A stretch of 64,000 bases of DNA from Mucilaginibacter pineti (GTDB lineage: Bacteria > Bacteroidota > Bacteroidia > Sphingobacteriales > Sphingobacteriaceae), in the NCBI RefSeq assembly GCF_900101875.1, contig NZ_FNAI01000015.1, positions 94,202 through 158,201 of the forward strand, written 5' to 3'. The position numbers were made by a program, and so were the translations under genes. Every line of letters starts with the position of its first letter. Position 1 is the first letter of the stretch. Below the pieces are notes generated by a model. The model searched no databases. It was given only the letters and a program-made list of their open reading frames with translations, and had not been told where the DNA came from. Below, piece by piece: positions 17,589-25,479 of this stretch.

Positions 17589-18476
17589 CTAAAACAAAGA
17601 CTGCTGCTGCGGTAACTCCGCCACTTCTTCCTGGTGTTCGTCTGTGGGTTCGATAGACAGATCGATCGCCGGAAGTTTGGCATGGGTAAATGGCTCCGAA
17701 GGGTCGAGCTTGGCTAAGAAATCGCTGGCTACCGCGCAGGCGTCCATTTGCTCGTAAGGATACTGGGTCGCCGCAATTTCTAATATTTCTTCTTTACTCA
17801 GGTCTTCGGAAATCCAGCGCCAGGCCAGTTCATCGTTCAAAATTGTGGGCATCCGCCTTTTGGAATTATGCACCCACATGGCCAGGCGATTGCCAATTGC
17901 CGTCACCATAGCCGCGGTGTTGACCATTTCACCCGAATCCCGATCCGTCCAAGGATTCCAGATCGCCGCGGTAAAAAAATATTCATGTTCCGGCAGGCTC
18001 ACATAATAGGGATATTTATCTCGCGTTTTCAAGCGCTTACCCGTCCTTTTATCCTTGCGGTAGATATGCCGCCATTCAAAATAACCGGTCGATAAGATCA
18101 GGCAACGCCGGTGTTTAGCCGCATCGTAGAACATGGACCTGCCGCCGCTGCGTTCGCTGACAAAAAGGTTTTCTGCTTTGGCATTTAGCTGCGGCTGGCC
18201 GTCAACCCATTTTCCCGTCTTTTCATCTTTATAACCTTGGCGCATCCGTTTTACTTCCTCCCGGTTACGTAGGTAGTTCGGGATATAGCCCCATTCCATT
18301 TGTACAATATCGAAATTCGTCTTATCCGGCGTCGCTACGATCACGGCCACCTCCAGGTCGGTGAAACCGCTGATCACCCCTTTGTCCAGGAAGTTATACT
18401 TACTCACCGCTTTTTCAAGCGACTTCAGCTTGATAAATTCAGCCCTGGTCACCTTCTGTCCGTTATAATAACACAT
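17589..18476 (-). CDS. SRAP domain protein (YedK/HMCES-type abasic-site shield)
   Basis: A 295-residue SRAP protein that covalently traps abasic sites in single-stranded DNA. The key residues are visible. Cys2 (MCYYN) is the nucleophile after Met removal, NAKAENL supplies the Asn, and GYFEW the catalytic Glu. VHNSKRRMP supplies the His. About 60 extra residues at the C-terminus end in a glutamine-rich tail. It is downstream of 18480-18728 and convergent with dnaE2. Its promoter region holds the second palindromic operator, so it is likely co-induced with the translesion cassette. Confidence 0.9.
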   Translation of the reverse strand: MCYYNGQKVTRAEFIKLKSLEKAVSKYNFLDKGVISGFTDLEVAVIVATPDKTNFDIVQMEWGYIPNYLRNREEVKRMRQGYKDEKTGKWVDGQPQLNAKAENLFVSERSGGRSMFYDAAKHRRCLILSTGYFEWRHIYRKDKRTGKRLKTRDKYPYYVSLPEHEYFFTAAIWNPWTDRDSGEMVNTAAMVTAIGNRLAMWVHNSKRRMPTILNDELAWRWISEDLSKEEILEIAATQYPYEQMDACAVASDFLAKLDPSEPFTHAKLPAIDLSIEPTDEHQEEVAELPQQQSLF

Positions 18477-18479
18477 ACG

Positions 18480-18728
18480 CTAATTTTTTTTACTTCTTAT
18501 ATGTATGGCAATTAGCTTGCCAACTTCTTCCGCTTCCTGTTGGCGTCCCTCGGGAATGGATGTCCAAAATTTAACCTCCTTCCGATCTTGCCCGACCGTG
18601 ATAGTCAAGGGCTTACGACTATCGCTAAATTCAATATGGAATACCCGGCTGTCCTTAATGGAATGTTCTGTAACACTTGCCGGACATTCCTTGTACTCAA
18701 TCTGAAAACACACCTCTTCTTCAATCAT
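18480..18728 (-). CDS. Small unknown protein co-transcribed with SRAP gene
   Basis: An 82-residue protein starting at the ATG at 18728 (MIEEEVCF); the longer frame to 18779 has a weak leader. Mostly beta (FHIEFSD, LTITVGQD) with a C-terminal helix EEVGKLIAIHIRSKK. Its beta-then-helix layout resembles the family of small proteins at 10973, 27259, 27527 and 41470. Its stop lies 3 bp before the SRAP start, so the two form an operon. It is likely controlled by the palindrome at 18816. Confidence 0.6.
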   Translation of the reverse strand: MIEEEVCFQIEYKECPASVTEHSIKDSRVFHIEFSDSRKPLTITVGQDRKEVKFWTSIPEGRQQEAEEVGKLIAIHIRSKKN

Positions 18729-18784
18729 GGTTTTGCAATTTAAAATTAACGAATAATAGTGTAATTCGGTAATCATCAAGCCAT

Positions 18785-18792
18785 CAAAGCTT
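18785..18792 (-). promoter_or_regulatory. Predicted -7 element for the SRAP operon
   Basis: On the minus strand this reads AAGCTTTG, a 7 of 8 match to TAnnTTTG, about 60 bases ahead of the ATG at 18728. The corresponding -33 region would fall inside or next to the palindrome at 18816-18834. Weak evidence alone. Confidence 0.35.
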
Positions 18793-18815
18793 TCTGAAAT
18801 AAAAACGATAAATTT

Positions 18816-18834
18816 ATACTAAATATTTTAGTAT
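18816..18834. promoter_or_regulatory. Second 19-bp palindromic operator, in the SRAP/Rieske-like divergent promoter region
   Basis: ATACTAA-ATATT-TTAGTAT, a 19-base palindrome. It matches the site at 11737-11755 as ATRCTAAAWATWTTAGYAT. The third base and its partner change together (G..C to A..T), so the symmetry is maintained. It lies between divergent genes and is placed to control both. Confidence 0.65.
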
Positions 18835-18842
18835 TTACAAGT

Positions 18843-18850
18843 TAATTTTG
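18843..18850 (+). promoter_or_regulatory. Predicted -7 element for the Rieske-like gene
   Basis: TAATTTTG is an exact TAnnTTTG match, 9 bases after the palindrome and 49 bases ahead of the ATG at 18900. A -33 element would overlap the palindrome. Confidence 0.45.
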
Positions 18851-18899
18851 AAACTTAAATCATTATATTTATTCCACTGTTTAATATCAAAAAGGAATT

Positions 18900-19484
18900 A
18901 TGCGTAAGCAGTGGGAAAATTTAGCCGTCGGAGCATATTACTGGGTCCCTTGCGCCGAGATTATGATGCCGGCGCCCGACGGACGGATTTATTATATTCC
19001 TGTTTTTGATCATTTGCATGCAGACCCCCAATTTGGTTTTCCTGATCAGCATTACCATATTGATGGGCGGTTCGAAATGGACCCGCGGATGAAGCATCAG
19101 TTTAATTTAAACGACGGCCATACTGCCGCAGTGATCGTACCCGACGTTACATCCGCTTATAGTTTTTTATCAATTGCCATTCAAAAAATCAAATGTGAAA
19201 GACTCAAAACCGGCTTAGCTATACCCCAAAATCCAACCGAAAAACAACAGTCAAAAATTGACCTCTACGAAAACTGGTATGAGGGATTTATAGGCAAATC
19301 ATGTTCCGGTAACAAATGTCCGCATTTTGGTACGACCATGCTGGAAGCAAATGGCTTTTTAGTTTGTCCTATGCATAAGCTCACAGCAGATCCGGAAACT
19401 CTTAAAGTAGTAGCGAGGCCAGCTATCGCCAAAGAGCAGACAGCTAAACCTCGTGAATGCAGTGAATCATCCGCTAACGTCTAG
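18900..19484 (+). CDS. Unknown protein with Rieske-like Cys/His pattern
   Basis: A 194-residue protein of no family I can name. Residues 140-142 are CPH followed by FG, and residues 156-159 are CPMH. This is the C-x-H ... C-x-x-H arrangement that holds a Rieske [2Fe-2S] cluster, with a 13-residue gap, slightly shorter than usual. The N-terminal ~120 residues include a His-rich stretch (DQHYHIDGRFEMD). A zinc site is the alternative. No signal peptide. The gene is alone on the plus strand and its promoter overlaps the palindromic operator shared with the SRAP operon. It overlaps the convergent gene at 19474 by 11 bp. Confidence 0.6.
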   Translation: MRKQWENLAVGAYYWVPCAEIMMPAPDGRIYYIPVFDHLHADPQFGFPDQHYHIDGRFEMDPRMKHQFNLNDGHTAAVIVPDVTSAYSFLSIAIQKIKCERLKTGLAIPQNPTEKQQSKIDLYENWYEGFIGKSCSGNKCPHFGTTMLEANGFLVCPMHKLTADPETLKVVARPAIAKEQTAKPRECSESSANV

Positions 19485-19695
19485 GTATTTCAGGCCCGTC
19501 ATAGGGATGTTCGATTGCGTTCATGATCTGTATCAGCCGGTGTTTTGCATGGTCCCCTTTATCACCTTGTTTTAACATTTCTATATTTCTTTGTACGGCG
19601 TCTTTGACTTCGTATTGGGTAGAAGCTCTATCCAATCTAAGTTTTGCGGGCAGTGTCGCGTTTTCAAAATAAATAATCAGCTCCTGATCTGTCAT
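19474..19695 (-). CDS. Small unknown protein
   Basis: A 73-residue soluble protein, helical, with conserved-looking phrases LPAKLRLDRASTQYEV and AVQRNIEML. This resembles a small family seen in Bacteroidota (possibly DUF6965, from memory and unverified). Function unknown. It is convergent with, and slightly overlaps, the Rieske-like gene. Confidence 0.55.
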   Translation of the reverse strand: MTDQELIIYFENATLPAKLRLDRASTQYEVKDAVQRNIEMLKQGDKGDHAKHRLIQIMNAIEHPYDGPEIPRR

Positions 19696-19797
19696 ATTGC
19701 AAAAATAGCATTAGGTTTTGAACGGTCGGCAACTTTCTAATTCAGGAAACCAAATACAACCCTCAGGTAACACGTTCATTTGATAACACGATCCCGT

Positions 19798-19826
19798 TTT
19801 GAGATTGACGGGAAGTTTTATTTTTG
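19798..19826 (+). promoter_or_regulatory. Promoter of the RRM gene, suggesting a leaderless transcript
   Basis: TTTG at 19798-19801, a 17-base spacer, then TATTTTTG at 19819-19826. The ATG at 19832 is only 6 bases after the -7 element, about where transcription would start, so the mRNA may have no 5' leader. Confidence 0.45.
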
Positions 19827-19831
19827 CATTA

Positions 19832-20161
19832 ATGACTAAAATATTTATCGGAGGTTTTCCATTGGATATGGATGAACTGGCCTTGGTGGAACTGATCGCA
19901 CCATTTGCCGATGTCGTGACCATCAAGTTAGTGCGGCATCGTGATACAAAGATCTGCAAGGGCTATGGATTTATTGAAGTCGTTGATGAGGTAGCGGCGC
20001 AAAATGCAGTGTATCAATTAAATCGAAGCATTGTAGGCGACCGCGAGCTAAGTTTGAATATTGTTCAGGAAAACCCGGTAAGGGCAGCACCGTTATATCG
20101 TAAATCAGAAAGGCATGCGGCTGTGGACCGAATCAAGCGCCCGCGACGCCCGCGGATCTAA
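19832..20161 (+). CDS. RNA-binding protein, single RRM
   Basis: A 109-residue protein. An RRM fills residues 1-82: RNP2 is KIFIGGFP at the N-terminus and RNP1 is KGYGFIEV. It is followed by a short basic tail (KRPRRPRI). Such proteins bind single-stranded RNA and resemble the small cold-induced RRM proteins of bacteria. The ATG at 19832 places RNP2 right at the start, as in relatives. The upstream in-frame start lies before the promoter. RNP1 carries the single aromatic Phe plus Tyr expected for binding. Confidence 0.85.
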   Translation: MTKIFIGGFPLDMDELALVELIAPFADVVTIKLVRHRDTKICKGYGFIEVVDEVAAQNAVYQLNRSIVGDRELSLNIVQENPVRAAPLYRKSERHAAVDRIKRPRRPRI

Positions 20162-20211
20162 ACTAGTTACAACAAATCATGGCAAGTTCATTACTCAAGC
20201 GAAGGGTACGG

Positions 20212-21309
20212 TCAGTTCAGCGTTTCTAAATCAAAATAAAACGTTGAGCCGACATTGGCTTCACTTTGAAGGTTGATCCGGCTGCCGTGTAGCCGAAGGA
20301 TTTCTGAAACGAGGTATAAACCAATGCCAAATCCGGAAACCTCCTTTAACTCATTATTCACCCGGAAAAAACGTTCAAATAGTCTTTTATGGTGTGACTT
20401 ATCGATACCGATCCCTTGATCACTTACAAAAACCCTTACTTTTTCATCATGCTTTTCATAACCAATCGTTATCGCTCCGCCCTTGGGAGAATATTTGATA
20501 GCGTTAGTAAGCAAATTGATGAGAATCTGACCGATCTTGTCCCGGTCGGCTTCAACACTAATTGACTCATCTGCTATGAGGTTGATCGAATGCTTAGAAG
20601 TCAGCAATTTGGCGTACTGTGCGGTTTCATTGATCAATGTATCCAGTACGAACGCTTCCTTTCGCAGCTCGATCTTACCACCCTCAATTCTGGCCGGAGT
20701 TAAAAAGTCCTGGACCATTGCAATCATTTTTTTTGTCTGCGCTTCTATCCGTGTAAGTAACTGTCCGCTTGAGTTATCGGCATCCTTTTTCGCTTTATTT
20801 ATCAGTATCTGCACATACGAATTGATTACAGTTAATGGTGTCTTGAGCTCATGACTGACCATCGTGACAAAATCGTTCTTTCGTTGTTCTTCCTGTACTT
20901 TTCCTGTTATGTCTCTTGTAAAGCAACGGGTGTGCATAAATTTCCCGTCCTTTCGCATGACGTTGGAATTGATCAGTACATGCTTGATGGAGCCATCCTT
21001 ACATTTCAGACGGGCGGTGTAATCATAAAGGGTTTCATTGTTGACAAGACGGTTCAAAATGTCTTCTATGACATGCTGGTCCGCATGGAAATTACCGATA
21101 GGAAATCCAATATATTCCTGTTTGCTATAGCCTAACGCATCCAGTTCCGCTTGATTGGCCCATATGATGATGCCTTGCGCATCGACCCAATGAAGGGGCA
21201 TAGAAGCATTTTCAAAAAAATCACTAAGCTCCTCAACCCTTAGTTTTAGTTCTTCATTTTCTTTCTGATAATACGCAAGCTTTTCTTCCAGATTCCTGGT
21301 ATCGTCCAT
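20212..21309 (-). CDS. PAS-domain sensor histidine kinase
   Basis: A 365-residue soluble kinase. It has a short N-terminal coiled coil, then a PAS domain (about residues 30-150, MPLHWVDAQGIIIWANQAE). The HisKA motif VSHELKTPL carries the phospho-His and the HATPase_c domain has N, G1 and G2 boxes (NLLTNAIKYS, SDQGIGI, GFGIGLYL). No transmembrane segment, so it senses an intracellular signal, possibly via a PAS cofactor. No response regulator is adjacent. The start at 21309 (MDDTRNLEEK) avoids a hydrophobic leader in the longer frame, whose first ATG is at 21381. Confidence 0.83.
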   Translation of the reverse strand: MDDTRNLEEKLAYYQKENEELKLRVEELSDFFENASMPLHWVDAQGIIIWANQAELDALGYSKQEYIGFPIGNFHADQHVIEDILNRLVNNETLYDYTARLKCKDGSIKHVLINSNVMRKDGKFMHTRCFTRDITGKVQEEQRKNDFVTMVSHELKTPLTVINSYVQILINKAKKDADNSSGQLLTRIEAQTKKMIAMVQDFLTPARIEGGKIELRKEAFVLDTLINETAQYAKLLTSKHSINLIADESISVEADRDKIGQILINLLTNAIKYSPKGGAITIGYEKHDEKVRVFVSDQGIGIDKSHHKRLFERFFRVNNELKEVSGFGIGLYLVSEILRLHGSRINLQSEANVGSTFYFDLETLN

Positions 21310-21437
21310 AATGAAGTCAATAATGCGCCTAGTAACGCAAATCCAATGCAAAAATACTAAATTCTTATTTGATACGGACAAGCGAACATTTTCATGAGCC
21401 TTTTCTTTGAGTTAGTGTTTGTTCTAACAATTGGCCT

Positions 21438-23462
21438 TTAGGCAACAGGCAAAATAAAGATGAAGGTGGACCCGACGCTTTTTTCGCTTTCTGCCCAGAT
21501 CCGGCCGGCGTGACGCTGGATGATCTCCGCACTCAGGTACAAGCCGACACCGAAGCCTGAAATGTGGCGGGTATGTTCACTCCCCACCCGGTAATAACGG
21601 TCAAAGATACGCGGCAGGTCTTGTGCCCTGATGCCCATGCCTTCGTCCTGAACGCTGAACAGCACCTGTCCGTCACGCATTGTGCAACTGATTTTGATCA
21701 CTTTGCCTTTTGGCGAATATTTTACCGCATTCGTCAGCAAATTGGAAATGACCGAACCAATTTTTTCGCGGTCAGCCAAAACCGTCACCGCATGATCCGG
21801 CTCAAACACAAACGTGTGGCTGCTCACCGTCAGCCGGATCTCTTCCAATTGCTCTTTTGCCAGTTCCGTCAGATCGAAATCTTGCTTGACGATTTCCAGC
21901 TTACCCGATTCCAGTCGTGATACATTCAGGAACCCGTTGATCAGGCTGCTCATCTTTTTGGTTTGGAGATGGGCTTTATTGAGCGCCTGCGGTACGAATG
22001 GATCATCATTAACCCTTAGTTTTTGCTGCAGCACCTGCACCAATGCGGTGAGGGATGTCAGCGGCGTTTTGAGCTCGTGACTGGCCATACCGATAAAATC
22101 ATTCTTGCGCTGCTCATCACGCTTTTGTTCGGAGATATCGCGGGCTATTTTGGAAACGCCGATCACCCGGCCCTCCTTATCGTGGATCGGCGAGATGGTC
22201 AGGGAAACATTGATCAATCCGCCGTCTGCCCTGCGGCGGATGGTTTCATGGTGATCGATCTTTTCCCCGTTACGCAGGCGGCCCAAAATGAACGGTTCTT
22301 CGTGGTGCAGATCTTCAGGGATCAATTTCAGTATGGGCTGGCCAACGATCTCCGCTTCGCTATAACCAAAAATATGTTCGGCGCCCCGGTTCCAGGCGGT
22401 GACAACGCCATTCAAGTCCTTCCCGATGATCGCATCATCCGATGACTCCACGATAGCCGCGAGCTTAGCGCTGCGTTCATCGGCCTGCCGTAATTCATCC
22501 ACCAGCTCCTGTAAACGACGCTCGCTTTCGGCGAGTTCTTCATTGGTTGCCATCAGTTCCTCATTGGTCGCTGCCATTTCTTCATTGATGGCGGTCAACT
22601 CTTCGTTCAATGCCTGTGTTTCTTCTTCACTTTCCTGTAGCGCTTGTGTTCGCTCGGTGACGCGTGATTCCAGTGTTTCATTCGCCTGGGACAGTTCTTC
22701 GCGTGCCTTCACCAGTTCTTCATTGATAGCGGTCAGTTCTTCATTAGCCGCGGTGATCTCTTCGTTTGCAGCGGTCAGCTCTTCATTTAATGCCTGCGTT
22801 TCTTCTTCGCTTTGCTCCAGTTCCAGCCGGAGCCGCTCCTTTTCACGCAGATCGCGAATGACCGAGAAATAAAAATAGCCGCTAGTGCCGATAGCCAGGA
22901 CCGCTGCCAATACCAGGAATATAGGTGTTAGCGTGCTATAATAGTTTAAAGTTGCCGTACGCTCATTTAACAAACGGTTCTCATCACCTTCCGCTTTTGC
23001 TATGGCTGCCCGGAAGCTGTCCATTGCGTCTTTACTAGATTCCAGATCAGCGCTGCCCAAAGTGCCCCCGTTCTGTTTCTTTGAAATTAATTGTTGAAGG
23101 GTATTCAGCCGCTGCGTCAGGACTTGCCTGATGACGGCGATATTGGCCTGCTGATTTTGATTATCAGCGGTTAGGGTTTTCAACTGGTCGGTTAGCGCTC
23201 CTGCTTCCCGATAAGCGCCATTATATGGTTCGAGAAATGCGATCTGTCCGGAAAGCAGATAGCCCCGCTGGCCTGTCTCGGCATCCTTCATCACCGACAG
23301 CAGCTTTTCCAATGTCGCTATGACTTTGTCACTATGCGCAACAGCACGGTTACTGTTCATGAGACTTTGCACCGTCAGGTAAGAAATAAGGCAGACAACC
23401 AGCAACATAAACAAAGAAAAGCCGTAGCCCAGCCGGAGGCTGCGTTGAAATTTGTTGATCAT
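21438..23462 (-). CDS. CHASE3-PAS sensor histidine kinase with long coiled coil
   Basis: A 674-residue inner-membrane kinase starting at MINKFQRSLRLG (23462). Transmembrane helix 1 is at about residues 12-34, then a periplasmic CHASE3 domain (DAETGQRGYLLSG) and helix 2 near residues 185-205. A repetitive coiled coil of ~110 residues (ANEELTA heptads) follows, then a PAS domain and a HisKA motif (SHELKTPL). The HATPase domain carries DEGMGIRA and GFGVGLYL. It belongs to the type common in soil Bacteroidota. The coiled coil could transmit piston or rotation signals. No cognate regulator adjacent; a lone receiver is at 38568. Confidence 0.86.
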   Translation of the reverse strand: MINKFQRSLRLGYGFSLFMLLVVCLISYLTVQSLMNSNRAVAHSDKVIATLEKLLSVMKDAETGQRGYLLSGQIAFLEPYNGAYREAGALTDQLKTLTADNQNQQANIAVIRQVLTQRLNTLQQLISKKQNGGTLGSADLESSKDAMDSFRAAIAKAEGDENRLLNERTATLNYYSTLTPIFLVLAAVLAIGTSGYFYFSVIRDLREKERLRLELEQSEEETQALNEELTAANEEITAANEELTAINEELVKAREELSQANETLESRVTERTQALQESEEETQALNEELTAINEEMAATNEELMATNEELAESERRLQELVDELRQADERSAKLAAIVESSDDAIIGKDLNGVVTAWNRGAEHIFGYSEAEIVGQPILKLIPEDLHHEEPFILGRLRNGEKIDHHETIRRRADGGLINVSLTISPIHDKEGRVIGVSKIARDISEQKRDEQRKNDFIGMASHELKTPLTSLTALVQVLQQKLRVNDDPFVPQALNKAHLQTKKMSSLINGFLNVSRLESGKLEIVKQDFDLTELAKEQLEEIRLTVSSHTFVFEPDHAVTVLADREKIGSVISNLLTNAVKYSPKGKVIKISCTMRDGQVLFSVQDEGMGIRAQDLPRIFDRYYRVGSEHTRHISGFGVGLYLSAEIIQRHAGRIWAESEKSVGSTFIFILPVA
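22480..22830. repeat. Imperfect 21-bp tandem repeats coding the kinase coiled coil
   Basis: Inside the CHASE3 kinase gene the sequence repeats roughly every 21 bases, one heptad. It encodes units such as ANEELTA, TNEELMA and INEELVK, with two larger blocks both containing EEETQALNEELTA. Such DNA is prone to slippage, so the linker length may vary between strains. Confidence 0.6.
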
Positions 23463-23584
23463 AACCGTAGATAAATACGGTAAAGATAGCGCTTTTGGAA
23501 TCATTTTAAATAACGGTTAACAGCCACCAGCTGACGCGCCATTATTTTAAGCAAACAATATGGTGTCATTGCTCTTTTTTTATT

Positions 23585-25342
23585 ATGGCTTTACTTTGGC
23601 AATACCTGCGGCCACACCGCAACCTGATCATTTTTGCTTTACTCTTGGCCGCGGCCGCGCAACTGCTGCTGCTGATAGATCCTGTGATCTTTGGGCATAT
23701 CATTGACCAGTACGCTACTAACAAAGACCACTTACCGGAGCATGAATTGCTTCAGGCAATTTTGTATTGGTTATTAATCGCCCTCGGCCTAGCGGTATTT
23801 TCCAAGTTATTCAAATCGGGGCAGGATTACTTCGCCCGTAAGGCCGTCGCTTTGTTTGGTATGCAGGTCTTTAATGACGGCTTGAAACAAACGCTGCGCC
23901 TGTCTTTCCAGGAATATGAGGAAAGCCGCAGCGGTACCACGCTGTCGGTATTGCAAAAAGTGAAGACGGATGCCGAGCGTTTTATCAATGCGTTTATCAC
24001 GGTGCTGTTTAGCTCGCTGGTGGGTGTCGCCTTTCTGCTTTATTATAGCCTGAGCAAAAATTGGTTGCTGGTACCGGTTTTCTTCGTAGGAATCATTGTT
24101 CTGGGTTCCTTAACAGGCCTGCTTTCTAAACGCATCAAGACCGTACAGCGCTCGATCAATCGCCAGACCGACGCCCAGGCCGGCATTATTACGGAAAGCC
24201 TGCGTAATATCGAACTGGTAAAAAGCTTGGGGCTGACCTTCGCCGAGATCCGTCGGCTGAACGCACAAACAAAGACTATCTTCGATCTGGAAATGTATAA
24301 AGCGCGCAAAGTTGCGTTTCTGTCTTTTTTGCAGGGCAATATGCTGAACCTGCTGAAGCAGTCAATCCTGTTCATCCTGCTCTGGCTGATCTTCCGCAAG
24401 GTGTTAAGCACCGGTGAACTGATCGCCATGCAGTTTATTTCGACCGCAATTTTTACACCTTTACAAGACTTAGGTAATCTCATCTTACTGTTCCGTGAAG
24501 CTGATGCCTCCTTCAAAACGTTTGACGTACTAATGCATAAGCCTGTTGAGCGGCGGCCCGACGAACCGGTTGAAATCGGTGAACTGGATATCCTGCGGTT
24601 CGATGATGTTGTATTCAGGCACCGCACTGCCAACTATAATGCTATCGATGGGATTTCCTTTGAAATAAAGCAGGGACAAACCATCGCCTTTGTCGGCCCT
24701 TCCGGTTCCGGAAAATCAACGCTGGTCAAACTACTGGTCGGTCTGTATACGCCGGTGAGCGGCAATATCTACTTTAATGAAGTTCCCTCGAATGCCATTC
24801 GCTATAACCCGTTGCGACGGCAGATCGGTTTTGTGACCCAGGACACACAGCTCTATGCGGGGACGATCCGGGATAACCTGCTGTTTGTTAAACCCGCAGC
24901 TACCGATACCGAAATGCTGGAAGCCCTGTCAAAAGCCTCAGCCATCAAGCTCATCGAAAAAGCGGGCAACGGGCTGAACACGATGTTAGGCGAGAACGGC
25001 ATGAAGTTATCCGGCGGCGAAAAACAACGGATCTCGATTGCACGTGCCTTACTGCGTCAACCAAGGCTGCTCATCTTTGATGAGGCGACATCCGCGCTTG
25101 ATTCGTTGACAGAAGAAGATATTACCAAAACCATCCGGGAGGTGTCCGAACGCCGGGAACAAATGACCATCCTGATCGCCCACCGTTTATCCACCATTAT
25201 GCACGCCGATACGATTTATGTGTTGGAAAAAGGTGAGATCGCCGAATACGGTTCTCATGCTGACCTTCTGGACCATAAAGGTCTTTATTATGCGCTTTGG
25301 CGCCAGCAGATCGGCGAACGGCGCCAAGTGGACAATAGGTGA
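23585..25342 (+). CDS. ABC transporter, fused permease and ATPase (exporter type)
   Basis: A 585-residue half-transporter. Six transmembrane helices lie in residues ~15-300 (ABC exporter type I fold). The nucleotide-binding domain has Walker A GPSGSGKST, signature LSGGEKQR, Walker B LLIFDEATSALD and the H-loop IAHRLST. It is expected to work as a homodimer. The substrate is unknown, with multidrug, lipid or peptide export possible. It is divergent from the CHASE3 kinase across a 122-bp gap. No accessory subunits adjacent. Confidence 0.9.
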   Translation: MALLWQYLRPHRNLIIFALLLAAAAQLLLLIDPVIFGHIIDQYATNKDHLPEHELLQAILYWLLIALGLAVFSKLFKSGQDYFARKAVALFGMQVFNDGLKQTLRLSFQEYEESRSGTTLSVLQKVKTDAERFINAFITVLFSSLVGVAFLLYYSLSKNWLLVPVFFVGIIVLGSLTGLLSKRIKTVQRSINRQTDAQAGIITESLRNIELVKSLGLTFAEIRRLNAQTKTIFDLEMYKARKVAFLSFLQGNMLNLLKQSILFILLWLIFRKVLSTGELIAMQFISTAIFTPLQDLGNLILLFREADASFKTFDVLMHKPVERRPDEPVEIGELDILRFDDVVFRHRTANYNAIDGISFEIKQGQTIAFVGPSGSGKSTLVKLLVGLYTPVSGNIYFNEVPSNAIRYNPLRRQIGFVTQDTQLYAGTIRDNLLFVKPAATDTEMLEALSKASAIKLIEKAGNGLNTMLGENGMKLSGGEKQRISIARALLRQPRLLIFDEATSALDSLTEEDITKTIREVSERREQMTILIAHRLSTIMHADTIYVLEKGEIAEYGSHADLLDHKGLYYALWRQQIGERRQVDNR

Positions 25343-25479
25343 TCGATACTGCGTCGCTTACACGTTTTAAAACAAATGGGCAGACAGGCTGTTATGAAAG
25401 GAAAATTTTCAGCCTGCTATGCCATTAATCTAAGTTAGGCCGGTTAATGGAGGCCGGCGGACGCTAAAACAATTTTGAT

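Noticed and set aside
21346..21372. ATACTAA half-site upstream of the kinase gene at 20212
   Set aside because: Only one half-site matches; the second half (TTATTTG) does not.
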